This document shows, piece after piece, positions 55,272 through 64,000 of a DNA stretch of 64,000 nucleotides (positions are counted from its first letter, which is position 1; every line of letters begins with the position of its first letter). Below the pieces are notes generated by a model that searched no databases, had not been told where the DNA came from, and saw only the letters and a program-made list of their open reading frames with translations. The stretch covers positions 186,001-250,000 of the forward strand of contig NZ_JACYIZ010000002.1 of the NCBI RefSeq assembly GCF_015352975.1. Reading direction: 5' to 3'. The DNA comes from Aestuariimicrobium ganziense (GTDB taxonomy: Bacteria > Actinomycetota > Actinomycetes > Propionibacteriales > Propionibacteriaceae). A program made the translations under genes and the position numbers.

Positions 55272-55622
55272 TCAGCGCACCCTGCCGTTGGGGGAGGTCT
55301 CGATCCGGCGTCCGAGCACGAAGCTGCCCAGGAAGATCAGGGCGAACAGGCCTCCGACGGCGTACATCATCGGGGTCAGCAGCCCGAGCAGCACCCCAGC
55401 GATCTGGGCCAGCCACGCCACCGGGTAACCCCACGAGCGGCGCAGGCCGGCGATCCCTGCCACGGCCAGCAGGGCGGCCACGCCGACGCTGGCCAGAGCC
55501 ACCGGGGTGCGCACCTGGTCGACCAGCAGCATGCCGGGTACGGCCAGCCCGAACACGATCACCTCGAAGGCCAGCACCGAGATGATCGCCCGGTTCATCG
55601 GGTTGGTCGGTTGCAGCCTCAC
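55272..55622 (-). CDS. DUF4233 membrane protein
   Basis: 116 residues with four hydrophobic helices. It is a DUF4233 protein, recognisable by NRAIISVLAFEVIVFGLAVP near the start and the position directly after folC, where this family nearly always sits in actinobacteria. The function is unknown. The GTG at 55622 overlaps the folC stop by 4 bp. Confidence 0.88.
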   Translation of the reverse strand: MRLQPTNPMNRAIISVLAFEVIVFGLAVPGMLLVDQVRTPVALASVGVAALLAVAGIAGLRRSWGYPVAWLAQIAGVLLGLLTPMMYAVGGLFALIFLGSFVLGRRIETSPNGRVR

Positions 55623-57028
55623 CAGTCGTCCTCGTCATCGTCCTCGAGGGCGGCGGTGCCCAGGGCGCCCGAGTGCTCGGGGGCCCCGAGGATGTCGCGT
55701 GCCTCGCCGGCTGCCATCAGCGAGCCGATCACCAGCACGCCGGCTGCAGGGCCAGCCTCGTCAGCGACCTGCATCGCCCGGTCGAGGGCTTCGGCCATCG
55801 TCGCGGCCCGGTCGACCCGCTCGACACCCATCGCTCCCTCGGCGATGTCGGCCAGGTCGTCCACGCTCAACGCCCGCGAGGTGGAGGAGATCGTGGTCAC
55901 CACCACGTGCGACAGTTGGTCGGCCAGCAGGCCGAACACCTCGTCAACCGCCTTGTCGCCCATCATCGCCACCACCCCGACCAGAGGCTGGAAGGTGAAG
56001 GCCTCGTGCACCGCCTCGAGGGTCGCCCGCACCCCGTGCGGGTTGTGGGCGGTGTCGAGCACCACCGTGGGCGAACGGCGAACGACCTCGAGCCGGGCCG
56101 GGGCCACCACGTCGGCAAGGCCGTCGCTGATCACCTCCGGCGGCAGGGCTCGTCCACCCAGGAACGACTCGACCGCGGCGACCGCGAGGGCGGCGTTCTC
56201 GGCCATGTGGCGTCCGTGCAGCGGCAGGTGCAGGTCACCGATCGGTCCCTCGGCGCCATTGATCCGCAACACCTGCCCGCCCACGGCGAGCTCACGCGAC
56301 AGCAGGCCGAAGCCCGGGCCCTCGAGCACCGGGTCGGCACCGACCTCGGCGCAGCGGGCGAGCAGCACCTCGGCAGCCTCGCGGGTCTGGCCGGCGATCA
56401 CCGCGGTGGCACCGGGCTTGATGATGCCGGCCTTCTCGGCGGCGATCTCGGCCACGGTCGATCCGAGGATGTGGGTGTGGTCGAGGTCGATCGGGCAGAT
56501 CACGGCCACGTCGGCGTCGGCCACGTTGGTGGCGTCCCAGGTGCCGCCGAGTCCGACCTCGAGCACCATCACGTCGACCGGTGCGTCGGCAAAGGCGGCG
56601 AAGGCGAGCCCGGTCATCACCTCGAAGAAGGTCATCTGGACACCGTCGATGGCCTGGGCATCGACCAGGTCGATGAACGGCTTGACCTCGTCGTAGAGGT
56701 CGGCGAAGGCGGCCCGGCTGATCGGGTGCCCGTCGATGCAGATCCGCTCGGTCAGGTCCTGCAGGTGGGGGCTGGCCACACGGCCGGTGCGCAAGCCCTC
56801 CGACCGCAGCAGAGCGTCGATCATCAGCGCCGTGCTGCCCTTGCCGTTGGTGCCGGCCACCTGGATCACCGGGGCGCTGCGCTCGGGGTTGCCGAGCAGG
56901 TCGCACAAGGCCTGCACCCGGCCGAGGCTGGGTGCGATCCGGTGCTCGGGCCAGCGGGCCTGCAACTCAGCGACCAGGGTCGCGTGACGGGCGGCGTCGT
57001 GGGCGGTGCTGATCGCAGGGGAGTCCAT
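55619..57028 (-). CDS. folC: Folylpolyglutamate synthase / dihydrofolate synthase
   Basis: A 469-residue Mur-ligase-like enzyme adding glutamate to folates. Motifs are VIQVAGTNGKGSTALMIDAL (P-loop), SPHLQDLTERICIDG, LEVGLGGTWDATN, DLDHTHILGSTVAEIAAEKA and LDTAHNPHG. It is full length with an acidic tail. The ATG at 57028 begins MDSPAISTAHDAARHATLVA; the usual upstream neighbour valS here lies further right on the opposite strand. A divergent MauE/DoxX gene starts 49 bp away. Confidence 0.95.
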   Translation of the reverse strand: MDSPAISTAHDAARHATLVAELQARWPEHRIAPSLGRVQALCDLLGNPERSAPVIQVAGTNGKGSTALMIDALLRSEGLRTGRVASPHLQDLTERICIDGHPISRAAFADLYDEVKPFIDLVDAQAIDGVQMTFFEVMTGLAFAAFADAPVDVMVLEVGLGGTWDATNVADADVAVICPIDLDHTHILGSTVAEIAAEKAGIIKPGATAVIAGQTREAAEVLLARCAEVGADPVLEGPGFGLLSRELAVGGQVLRINGAEGPIGDLHLPLHGRHMAENAALAVAAVESFLGGRALPPEVISDGLADVVAPARLEVVRRSPTVVLDTAHNPHGVRATLEAVHEAFTFQPLVGVVAMMGDKAVDEVFGLLADQLSHVVVTTISSTSRALSVDDLADIAEGAMGVERVDRAATMAEALDRAMQVADEAGPAAGVLVIGSLMAAGEARDILGAPEHSGALGTAALEDDDEDDW

Positions 57029-57076
57029 GGTTGGGCCAGAATAGCGAGGTTGGTCGCTCTGGATATGCTGTGGCCC

Positions 57077-57682
57077 GTGAGCGTGCCCTCGTCCGACAGC
57101 CCTGCCCGCGTGGCGTCGTCGTCCCGGGTCAAGGACGTCATCGGCCTGGTGGCGCGCCTGATCCTCGGTGGGGTGCTGCTCTACGCCGGCCTGTCGAAGG
57201 TCGGCAACCTCGAGCAGAGCGTGCTCGCCGTCCGCGCCTACCAGTTGCTGCCGTGGGACCTCGCCGCGTGGGTGGGCTACGGCCTGCCGGTCTTCGAGAT
57301 CATCCTCGGGCTGCTGATCCTGGTCGGACTGTTCACCCGCTGGACCGCGCTGATGGGTGCGCTGGTGATGGTGGCGTTCATCTTCGGTATCTCCTGGGCC
57401 TGGGCCAAGGGGCTGTCGATCGACTGCGGCTGCTTCGGCGACGGCGGCACCGTCGATCCCGGGCAGACCCAGTACCCGCAAGACATCGTCCGCGACCTGT
57501 TCTTCGTCCTGGCCGGGGCTTGGCTGGTGGTTCGTCCGCGCAGCCTGTTCGCCGCCGACAAGTGGCTGTTCGGCTGGGACGATCCCCTGACCACAGACGG
57601 GTTCAACGACCTCGACGAGGACGACGACCTGGCCGCAACGGCCGCCCACGACCATGACGACACGAAGGACCCAGTGCGTTGA
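57077..57682 (+). CDS. MauE/DoxX-family membrane protein
   Basis: A 201-residue protein with four transmembrane helices. LILGGVLLYAGLSKVGNLEQ and a conserved Cys pair in SIDCGCFGDGGTVDPG mark the MauE/DoxX type, which donates or conducts electrons for disulfide chemistry. The acidic C-terminal tail is cytoplasmic. The GTG at 57077 is chosen because TATGCT at 57064-57069 is a -10 box seven bases upstream, giving a leaderless mRNA; an ATG at 57065 lies inside that box. The stop overlaps the next gene (TTGA). Confidence 0.88.
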   Translation: MSVPSSDSPARVASSSRVKDVIGLVARLILGGVLLYAGLSKVGNLEQSVLAVRAYQLLPWDLAAWVGYGLPVFEIILGLLILVGLFTRWTALMGALVMVAFIFGISWAWAKGLSIDCGCFGDGGTVDPGQTQYPQDIVRDLFFVLAGAWLVVRPRSLFAADKWLFGWDDPLTTDGFNDLDEDDDLAATAAHDHDDTKDPVR

Positions 57683-58539
57683 GCAAAGCCTCCAACCAGC
57701 GTTCCGGCAAGCAGCGGGCGAACTCGCAGCGCGCAGCATCGACCCGGCGTGAGCAACTGCGCGCCCAGCAACTGGCCGAGGCCAAGAAGCGCCAGCGCAC
57801 GATGCGCATCTTCACCGTTCTCGGTGCGGTCGTGGCCCTGGCCGTGATCGCGATCGTCGCGGTGGTCGTGGTCAACGACCGCAACGCCAAGAAGGAGCAG
57901 GCCGCCCAGGAGGCCGCCTCGCAGATCACCCCGCCGAGCGCGCTGGCCGACGGCACCGGCTACGCGTGGAAGGTGGGCAACCCCGCGGCCGACGCGCCGA
58001 CGATCACCATCTACGAGGACTTCCAGTGCCCGGCGTGCAAGAGCACCGAGGAGTACTTCGGCCCGACCCTGGCCAAGCTCGCCGAGGACGGCAAGATCAA
58101 GGTCGAGTACCGGATCCTGACCTTCATGGACACCAACCTGCGCAACGACTCCTCGGAGCGCTCGGCGCGCGCAGCTGCCTGCGCTGACGTGTCGGGCAAG
58201 TTCAAGGAGTACCACGACGTCGTCTACAAGAACCAGCCGCAGGGCGAGGGATCTGGCTACACCGACCAGCAGCTGCGCGTGGACTTCCCCGCCGCCGCGG
58301 GCATCACCGGAGACGACCTGACCAAGTTCCAGTCCTGCTACGACAGCAAGTCCACCTCGCAGTGGGTGCGCGAGGCGTTCCAGAAGGGCTCGGCAGGGTG
58401 GGAGGGCAGCACCCCCCAGATCAACATCAACGGCAAGAACCCCCAGGTCAAGAACTCCCAGGACCAGGACACCGACTGGTGGCGCGTGCTTGAGCCGACC
58501 GAGGAGTCGTGGCTGAAGGCGATCGCCGACCACGGGTGA
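57679..58539 (+). CDS. Membrane-anchored DsbA/thioredoxin-fold protein (1)
   Basis: 286 residues. A basic cytoplasmic head (about 1-42) precedes one transmembrane helix (43-66, then VVNDRNAKKEQ). An extracytoplasmic DsbA-like domain carries the redox motif DFQCPACKS (CxxC) near residue 117 and a third conserved Cys region (AAACADVSGKF). It is likely an oxidase or isomerase for exported proteins, recycled by the adjacent MauE/DoxX protein. The TTG start overlaps that gene's stop by 4 bp. It is paralogous to the next gene. Confidence 0.88.
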   Translation: MSKASNQRSGKQRANSQRAASTRREQLRAQQLAEAKKRQRTMRIFTVLGAVVALAVIAIVAVVVVNDRNAKKEQAAQEAASQITPPSALADGTGYAWKVGNPAADAPTITIYEDFQCPACKSTEEYFGPTLAKLAEDGKIKVEYRILTFMDTNLRNDSSERSARAAACADVSGKFKEYHDVVYKNQPQGEGSGYTDQQLRVDFPAAAGITGDDLTKFQSCYDSKSTSQWVREAFQKGSAGWEGSTPQININGKNPQVKNSQDQDTDWWRVLEPTEESWLKAIADHG

Positions 58540-58571
58540 GCTGACACCCGCACCAACGGATGAGGTGAGCA

Positions 58572-59453
58572 ATGGCCAGCGCGAAGAAGTCCCGTCCACA
58601 GCAGCCTGCCAAGCAGGGCGGCAGGACCGGACAGAAGCCAAGCAAGCAGCAGCGCTCGGCCGCGGCCGCCACCCGACGTGAGCAACTGCGTGCCCAGCAG
58701 GAGGCCGAACGCCGGGCGGCGCAGCGCAAGATGCGGATCATCTACGTGGTCAGCGCCGTCGTGGCGCTCGCCGTGATCGCCGTGATCAGCGTCGTGGTCA
58801 TCAACGACCGCAACGCCAAGCGCGAACAGGCCGAACGGGAGCGCCTCGCCCAGATCGACCCGCCGAGCGCGACCAGCGCCCGCAACGCCTTCACCTACAA
58901 CCCGACCAAGGCCAGCGGCGTGCCGACGGTCACGGTCTACGCCGACTTCCAGTGCTCGGCCTGCAAGAGCTTCGACGAGACCCACGGTCGGGTTCTGGGC
59001 AAGCTGGCCGACCAGGGCAAGGTCAACCTCGAGTTCCGGGTGTTGACCTTCCTCGACCAGAACTATGGCAACACCTACTCGACCCAGACCGCACAGGCGG
59101 CTGCCTGCGCCGACACCGTGGGCAAGTTCAAGGCGTACCACGACAACCTGTTCGCCACCCAGTCCGGTGAGGGCTGGTCGTCCGAGGCACTGCGGGTGAA
59201 GCTGCCCGAGCTGTCGGGCATCACCGGTGAGAACCTGACCAAGTTCCAGTCGTGCATCGACCAGAACGCCACCGCCAAGTGGGTGCGCGAGTCGAACCAG
59301 AACGCTCGTGCGGGCTGGAAGGGTTCCACCCCGCAGGTCGACATCAACGGCAAGAACCCGCTGGTCGAGGCCGACGGCAAGCAGATCCAGTTCTTCTACC
59401 CGATGAAGCCCACCGAGGCTGCGTGGCTGGCTGCCCTCGAGCAGTACGCCTGA
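58572..59453 (+). CDS. Membrane-anchored DsbA/thioredoxin-fold protein (2)
   Basis: 293 residues, a clear duplicate of the preceding protein: basic head, one transmembrane helix (about 54-78), the linker [12 protein letters not shown], then a thioredoxin fold with [12 protein letters not shown] (CxxC with Ser-Ala instead of Pro-Ala) and [19 protein letters not shown]. The changed dipeptide between the cysteines should shift redox potential, so the two copies may have different clients or directions. It begins 32 bp after its paralogue in the same operon. Confidence 0.88.
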   Translation: MASAKKSRPQQPAKQGGRTGQKPSKQQRSAAAATRREQLRAQQEAERRAAQRKMRIIYVVSAVVALAVIAVISVVVINDRNAKREQAERERLAQIDPPSATSARNAFTYNPTKASGVPTVTVYADFQCSACKSFDETHGRVLGKLADQGKVNLEFRVLTFLDQNYGNTYSTQTAQAAACADTVGKFKAYHDNLFATQSGEGWSSEALRVKLPELSGITGENLTKFQSCIDQNATAKWVRESNQNARAGWKGSTPQVDINGKNPLVEADGKQIQFFYPMKPTEAAWLAALEQYA

Positions 59454-59497
59454 GCCGAATCGCGCTCACCCCGGGCTCGTCACTAAGATCGGGCCCC

Positions 59498-62113
59498 ATG
59501 AACACCACACCCAGCACCGGCATCCCTGCGACCCAGAACTCCGGGTCCGCGGTACCGGCCAAGCCGGCGCTGGAAGGCCTGGAGGCCAAGTGGGCCGAGC
59601 TGTGGAAGCAGCGCGACACCTATGCCTTCGTCCGCCCCGAGTCTCGCGAGCAGGTCTACTCGATCGACACCCCACCGCCCACGGTGTCGGGCTCGCTGCA
59701 CGTCGGGCACGTGTTCAGCTACTCCCACACCGACCTGGTCGCCCGCTACCAGCGCATGCGCGGCAAACACGTCTTCTACCCGATGGGTTGGGACGACAAC
59801 GGCCTGCCCACCGAGCGGCGTGTGCAGAACTACTTCGGGGTGCGCTGCGACCCGTCGCTGCCCTACGACCCTGACTACACTCCCCCGGCCAACCCAGACC
59901 CCAAGCGTCAGGTGCCGGTGAGCCGGCGCAACTTCGTCGAGTTGTGCGAGCAGTTGGTCGAGGCCGATGAGCAGGTGTTCGAGTCGCTGTGGCGCACGCT
60001 CGGCCTCTCGGTGGACTGGGAGCAGAGCTACACCACCATCGGACGCAAGGCCCAGTTGGTCTCGCAGACCGCCTTCCTGCGCAACCTCGCCCGTGGCGAG
60101 GCCTACCTGCAGGAAGCGCCGACGCTGTGGGACGTGACCTTCCAGACTGCGGTCGCCCAGGCCGAGCTCGAGGCCCGAGAGTACCCGGGTGCCTACCACC
60201 GGGTGGCCTTCCACCGTGACGGCGCCGAGCCGGTCTACATCGAGACCACCCGGCCGGAGCTGATCTGCTCGGTGGTGGCGCTGATCGCCCATCCCGACGA
60301 CGAGCGCTACCAGCCGCTGTTCGGGACGACGGTCAGCTCGCCGGTGTTCGGGGTCGAGGTGCCGGTGCTGGCGCACCCGGCCGCCGAGCCCGACAAGGGT
60401 GCCGGCATCGCCATGTGCTGCACCTTCGGTGACCTTACCGACGTGCAGTGGTGGCGTGAGCTCAACCTGCCGGTGCGCACCGTGATCGGCCGCGACGGCC
60501 GCCTGCACCGCGAGGTGCCGGAGTGGATCTCCGGTGGCGAGGGCGAGGGGTTCTGGGACGAGCTGGCCGGCAAGACCACCTTCTCGGCCCGAGAGGCGAT
60601 CGTGGCCAGGCTGCGTGAGCGCGGTGAACTCGAAGGCGACCCCAAGCCCACCCAGCGGATGGCCAACTTCTACGAGAAGGGTGACAAGCCGCTCGAGATC
60701 GTGGCCACCCGGCAGTGGTACCTGAGCAACGGCGGACGCGACGCGGCGACCCGTGAGCAGATGCTCGAACGGGGCGCGGAGTTGAGCTGGATCCCCAGCC
60801 ACATGAAGCACCGCTACGACAACTGGGTCAACGGCCTCAACGGCGACTGGCTGATCAGCCGCCAGCGGTTCTTCGGCATCCCCTTCCCGGTCTGGTACGC
60901 CCTCGACACCGAAGGTGAGCCCGACTACGCCAACCCGCTGCTGCCCAGCGAGGCCCAGCTGCCGGTCGACCCGTCGTCCCAGGCCCCCGAGGGCTACGAC
61001 GAGACGCAGCGCGGTGAGCCCGGAGGCTTCATCGGCGACCCCGACGTGATGGACACCTGGGCCACCAGTTCGCTCACCCCGCAGTTGGCCGGTGGCTGGC
61101 TGACCGACGAGGAGCTGTTCGGGCTCACCTTCCCGATGGACCTGTGCACCCATGCCCACGACATCATTCGCACCTGGCTGTTCAGCCGGGTGGTGCGTGC
61201 CCACTTCGAGCAGCACACCGCTCCGTGGCACACCGCGATGATCTCGGGCTTCATCGTCGACCCCGACCGCAAGAAGATGAGCAAGTCGAAGGGCAACGTG
61301 GTGGTGCCCAACGAGATCCTCGACAAGTACGGTGCTGACGCGGTGCGCTGGCGCGCAGCGATCGCTCGTCCGGGTCTGGACTCACCGTTCGACGAGTCGC
61401 AGATGAAGGTCGGACGACGCCTGGCGATGAAGGTGCTCAACGCCTCGAACTTCGTGCTCGGGTCGCTGGCCGGCGCCGGCGAGGGAGCCACCCCGGATGC
61501 GTCGGCGATCACCCACCCGGCCGACCGGGCCATGCTCGCCGGGTTGGCCGAGGTGGTCGAACAGGCCACCGCCGCCTTCGAGCGCTACGACTACACCGGG
61601 GCGCTCGAAGCCACCGAAACCTTCTTCTGGAGCTTCTGCGACGACCACGTCGAGCTGGTCAAGGAGCGGGCCTACGGCGCCCAGGGTGCCGAGGCAGCGG
61701 CGTCGGCCCACGCGTCGCTGACGCTGGCGCTGTCGGTGATGCTGCGGCTGTTCGCACCGTTCATGCCGTTCGTCACCGAAGAGGTCTGGTCGTGGACCCA
61801 CGGCGAGGAGTCGATCCACCACCAGTCCTGGCCCAGCGCCGACGAGCTGGCGGGGTCGACCGGTGATGCTGCGCTGGTCGCCGACGTGGCGGCCGCACTG
61901 ATGGCGGTGCGCGGCGCGAAGTCGAACGCCAAGGTCTCGATGAAGACCGAGGTGCTCCGTGCCGGGTTCATCGGCCCGGAGGCCTCGCTGGAGCGCCTGC
62001 GCACCATCGAGGACGACCTGCGCGCCGTCGGCCGGATCACCGGTGAGGTGGCCTGGAGCAGCACCGATGCCCCGATCGGGGTCGAGGTGGAGTTGGCCCA
62101 TCCCCAGGCCTGA
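59498..62113 (+). CDS. valS: Valine--tRNA ligase (short, armless form)
   Basis: An 871-residue class I synthetase for tRNA-Val. HIGH is [21 protein letters not shown] is [19 protein letters not shown]. The editing domain follows the pattern [27 protein letters not shown]. It ends at [10 protein letters not shown] with no C-terminal coiled-coil arm, which ordinary bacterial ValRS carry, and its internal sequence (YYFGVR-type: [13 protein letters not shown]) is of the archaeal-like branch found in some actinobacteria. The ATG at 59498 has TAAGAT eight bases upstream, suggesting a leaderless transcript; an in-frame extension upstream overlaps the previous gene. Confidence 0.95.
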   Translation: MNTTPSTGIPATQNSGSAVPAKPALEGLEAKWAELWKQRDTYAFVRPESREQVYSIDTPPPTVSGSLHVGHVFSYSHTDLVARYQRMRGKHVFYPMGWDDNGLPTERRVQNYFGVRCDPSLPYDPDYTPPANPDPKRQVPVSRRNFVELCEQLVEADEQVFESLWRTLGLSVDWEQSYTTIGRKAQLVSQTAFLRNLARGEAYLQEAPTLWDVTFQTAVAQAELEAREYPGAYHRVAFHRDGAEPVYIETTRPELICSVVALIAHPDDERYQPLFGTTVSSPVFGVEVPVLAHPAAEPDKGAGIAMCCTFGDLTDVQWWRELNLPVRTVIGRDGRLHREVPEWISGGEGEGFWDELAGKTTFSAREAIVARLRERGELEGDPKPTQRMANFYEKGDKPLEIVATRQWYLSNGGRDAATREQMLERGAELSWIPSHMKHRYDNWVNGLNGDWLISRQRFFGIPFPVWYALDTEGEPDYANPLLPSEAQLPVDPSSQAPEGYDETQRGEPGGFIGDPDVMDTWATSSLTPQLAGGWLTDEELFGLTFPMDLCTHAHDIIRTWLFSRVVRAHFEQHTAPWHTAMISGFIVDPDRKKMSKSKGNVVVPNEILDKYGADAVRWRAAIARPGLDSPFDESQMKVGRRLAMKVLNASNFVLGSLAGAGEGATPDASAITHPADRAMLAGLAEVVEQATAAFERYDYTGALEATETFFWSFCDDHVELVKERAYGAQGAEAAASAHASLTLALSVMLRLFAPFMPFVTEEVWSWTHGEESIHHQSWPSADELAGSTGDAALVADVAAALMAVRGAKSNAKVSMKTEVLRAGFIGPEASLERLRTIEDDLRAVGRITGEVAWSSTDAPIGVEVELAHPQA

Positions 62114-62140
62114 GCCGGCGGGATCCGGGACTTTTCAGGG

Positions 62141-62169
62141 TTCACGTCGCGCACTGGCCGACCTAGGCT
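62141..62169 (+). promoter_or_regulatory. Promoter of the small membrane gene at 62177
   Basis: TTCACG (62141-62146), a 17-bp spacer and TAGGCT (62164-62169) precede the ATG by seven bases, so transcription should begin at or next to the start codon. No ribosome site is present, consistent with leaderless translation. Confidence 0.6.
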
Positions 62170-62176
62170 GGCAGCC

Positions 62177-62545
62177 ATGAGCCAGCCGACCGCGCCCTCG
62201 AGCCAGAACCCACCCGGCCCAGGCGGGCTGCCCGGGCGCACCGACTACGAATCGGTGCTGGCCACCCGCCAGGAGTTGGGCAGCCAGATGGAGCCGGCCC
62301 TGGTCGACTCCTTCGCCAGCCAGGTCACCGACGAGATCCGGCGCCAGTTGGCGGTGCGTCCCGAGGCGCCGACACCTGCCCCGACCAATGCCCTGGGCAT
62401 GGTGGTGGCCCTGGTGTCGGTGGTGATGCTGATCCCGATCACCGCGATCGTGCTGCACTCCCCCGCGCCGTGGATGATGTGGCTGATCCTGCCCACGATC
62501 CTGGGCATCAACGCCGCCTACAACTGGAGCCGCAAGCCGCGCTGA
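62177..62545 (+). CDS. Small two-helix membrane protein
   Basis: A 122-residue protein. The soluble N-terminal half (DYESVLATRQELGSQMEPAL VDSFASQVTDEIRRQLA) is an amphipathic helical section with Pro-rich flanks, then two transmembrane helices (about 74-94 and 96-114) with a basic end. I do not recognise the family beyond the resemblance of DYESVLATRQELG to short conserved actinobacterial membrane proteins. The gene converges with the nitrilase gene with a single base between stops. Confidence 0.75.
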   Translation: MSQPTAPSSQNPPGPGGLPGRTDYESVLATRQELGSQMEPALVDSFASQVTDEIRRQLAVRPEAPTPAPTNALGMVVALVSVVMLIPITAIVLHSPAPWMMWLILPTILGINAAYNWSRKPR

Positions 62546-62546
62546 G

Positions 62547-63344
62547 TCAGCTTCCGACCGGCGGCACACCGATCGGGACGCGGGCACGCACCTCGTCCAC
62601 CTCACCGAGGTCGATGGCGCGCACCAGCACGCCCGGCTGGTCGTCCAACTCACCCACCACCTCGCCCAGCGGCCCAGTGACCGCACTGTGGCCCACTCCC
62701 AGAGGGTCGGCGGTGGGTTGCGGGCCGCCGGACTGGTCGGCCACCACCACGAACGACTGAGCATCCATCGCCCTGGCCCGGGTCAGCACCTGCAACTGCT
62801 CGATCTTGCCCGGTCCCACGCCCCAGGCCGTCGGCACACAGACCAGTGCGCAGCCGGCTCGTCCGAACGCAGTGAACTGGTCGGCGAACCGCAGGTCGTA
62901 ACAGATCGCCAACCCGACCCGCACTCCCCCGGCCAGCGGCAGGTCGGCGTGGACGAGATCGGTACCCGGCTCGACCAGATCGGACTCACGAGCCCCGAAG
63001 GCGTCGTAGAGGTGGATCTTGGCGTAGTGGTGCAGGGCGTCACCGTTGGTCAGCACCGCGGTGTTGCGCACCCGATCGCCAGCTGGGACGAACGTGCCCG
63101 CCACCAGCCAGGTGCCCAGGTCGGAGGCCAGCTCCCGCAGCCCGGTGACGAAGGGTCCGTCGAGGGGTTGGGCGAGTGCGCGAAGGTCACTGCCGTAGCA
63201 GGCCAGCGCCGCTTCGGGAGCGACGGCGATCTGCGCGCCCTGATCGACGGCCACCCTGGCACGCGCGGTGAGTGCGGCCAGGTTGACGGTGGGGTCGTCG
63301 GTCGTCCGCCACTGCAGCGCGGCGACGCTCAACGTCCGCGTCAC
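62547..63344 (-). CDS. Carbon-nitrogen hydrolase (nitrilase superfamily)
   Basis: A 265-residue amidase-type enzyme. The catalytic triad is visible: Glu in IAVAPEAAL, Lys in YAKIHLYDAFG, and Cys in VGLAICYDLRFADQF. This pattern is closest to omega-amidase/Nit-like branches that clean up deaminated glutathione or cleave small amides; the substrate is an inference. It overlaps the upstream gene by 4 bp (ATGA), implying coupling. Confidence 0.92.
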   Translation of the reverse strand: MTRTLSVAALQWRTTDDPTVNLAALTARARVAVDQGAQIAVAPEAALACYGSDLRALAQPLDGPFVTGLRELASDLGTWLVAGTFVPAGDRVRNTAVLTNGDALHHYAKIHLYDAFGARESDLVEPGTDLVHADLPLAGGVRVGLAICYDLRFADQFTAFGRAGCALVCVPTAWGVGPGKIEQLQVLTRARAMDAQSFVVVADQSGGPQPTADPLGVGHSAVTGPLGEVVGELDDQPGVLVRAIDLGEVDEVRARVPIGVPPVGS

Positions 63345-64000
63345 GGGCGCACCAAGCTCTCGGTGACCGCCGGACCCCCGGTCGGATCGATCCGGAAGAC
63401 CTCACTGCCCGGGTGCAACCGGTCGTCGGTGCGGTACAGCTGGTCGAGTTCGGCCTCGGCGGCCTCGTCCCCAGCGTCGGCGGCCACCAACAGCCGCGCC
63501 ACCCGGTCGACCAGGTCGTCGGTGTCGGACGATGCGTTCGGACCCTCCATCGCGCCCCATGATTCCCACAGCAGCAGTTCGTCCCCGTAGCGGTGGGCGA
63601 CCTCGAAGATCACGTACTCGCGGACGAACCAGACCCCACCGACTTCGGGCGCCTCCTTGGCCACCCCGAAGGTCGACAGGTCGAGGCCGTGGTCGCGATG
63701 GGCGAGCCAGACCTGGGCCGCAGTCGCGAAACCGATGTCAGTCGCAGGGTCAACGTCCTGGCGCAGATCGAGCGGGTCAGGCACCAGGTCGCCGACGTCG
63801 AGCATCGGCTCGAACCTGATCCACCGGGTGCCGTCGTGGTACTCGGGCACGACGTGGTCGTGGTGCCAGGTCGGGTCGAAGTAGTTGGTGAACCCGACCC
63901 GGCTGCGAGCGGGCACCATGTGGTGGCGCAGCACTCCCACGGCCAGCAGGGCATGGTCGCGGCAGCAGCCCTGCACCCGATCCGACGGCGCACGCTCGGC
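63341..64000 (-). CDS. Transglutaminase-like domain protein (partial, 5' end outside window)
   Basis: About 219 residues are visible, open to the window edge. The transglutaminase-core Cys is in VQGCCRDHALLAVGVLRHHMV, with His in FDPTWHHDHVVPEYHDGTRWI and Asp further on, the Cys-His-Asp order of the transglutaminase/protease superfamily. Bacterial members are often amidases or proteases. The C-terminal half (FATAAQVWLAHRDHGLDLST) is less conserved. Its stop overlaps the nitrilase start. The true N-terminus is not in view. Confidence 0.8.
   Translation of the reverse strand, partial: AERAPSDRVQGCCRDHALLAVGVLRHHMVPARSRVGFTNYFDPTWHHDHVVPEYHDGTRWIRFEPMLDVGDLVPDPLDLRQDVDPATDIGFATAAQVWLAHRDHGLDLSTFGVAKEAPEVGGVWFVREYVIFEVAHRYGDELLLWESWGAMEGPNASSDTDDLVDRVARLLVAADAGDEAAEAELDQLYRTDDRLHPGSEVFRIDPTGGPAVTESLVRP

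Noticed and set aside
59483..61231. A 582-residue minus-strand frame opposite valS
   Set aside because: Antisense shadow of valS; Val/Gly/Arg-rich, without motif or start signal.

Overview
The window is GC-rich DNA with dense, overlapping genes, many GTG/TTG starts and apparently leaderless promoters. It looks like an actinobacterium. The core order (leuS, tRNA-Ala, histidine phosphatase, rsfS, nadD, proA, proB, obgE, rpmA, rplU, RNase E/G, TIGR03936/TIGR03960, ndk, DUF4233, folC, valS) is typical of Actinomycetota. Gene content suggests Propionibacteriales, but the genus is an inference I cannot settle from sequence alone.

Left core (1-11.4 kb): the end of a competence protein ComEA, leuS, a DUF4192 protein, a secreted or membrane protein, an L,D-transpeptidase lipoprotein, a DUF1707 protein, a '3-methyladenine glycosylase'-type protein, alanine dehydrogenase, and mannose-6-phosphate isomerase. 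Between ald and manA lie fragments of a former sugar-metabolism locus (PfkB kinase, Gfo/Idh oxidoreductase and a third gene).

Accessory region (11.4-37.5 kb), ending at the 3' end of a tRNA-Ala gene. It holds (i) an IS3-family remnant; (ii) a divergent pair made of a 1080-residue secreted DNRLRE/CBM protein and a 2116-residue secreted RHS polymorphic toxin, whose last ~90 residues form a distinct toxin domain with a candidate immunity gene overlapping by 4 bp; (iii) a second, broken IS3 element and more transposase debris; (iv) a four-gene Qat anti-phage system (qatA-qatB-qatC-qatD) with a frameshift in qatB; (v) remnants of an integrative conjugative element (DprA-like, M23 peptidase, two DUF6112 proteins, TrbL start); (vi) an overlapping TetR / RibD-type reductase / FMN reductase / MFS cassette set between the two DUF6112 genes, with a clear promoter and palindromic operator. 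Many genes here carry single-base indels or deletion junctions. The large core genes do not.

Right core (37.5-64 kb): the minus-strand series from the histidine phosphatase to rplU covers NAD synthesis (nadD), ribosome silencing and assembly (rsfS, obgE, L21, L27), proline synthesis (proA, proB) and an exonuclease III. An RNase E/G with a very long low-complexity N-terminus and the TIGR03936/TIGR03960 pair follow; that pair is split by an MFS transporter and a TPR gene on the other strand. Then come CPBP protease, ndk, DUF4233, folC, a MauE/DoxX protein with two membrane-anchored thioredoxin-fold proteins (likely an extracytoplasmic redox unit), valS, a nitrilase-family hydrolase and a partial transglutaminase-like protein.
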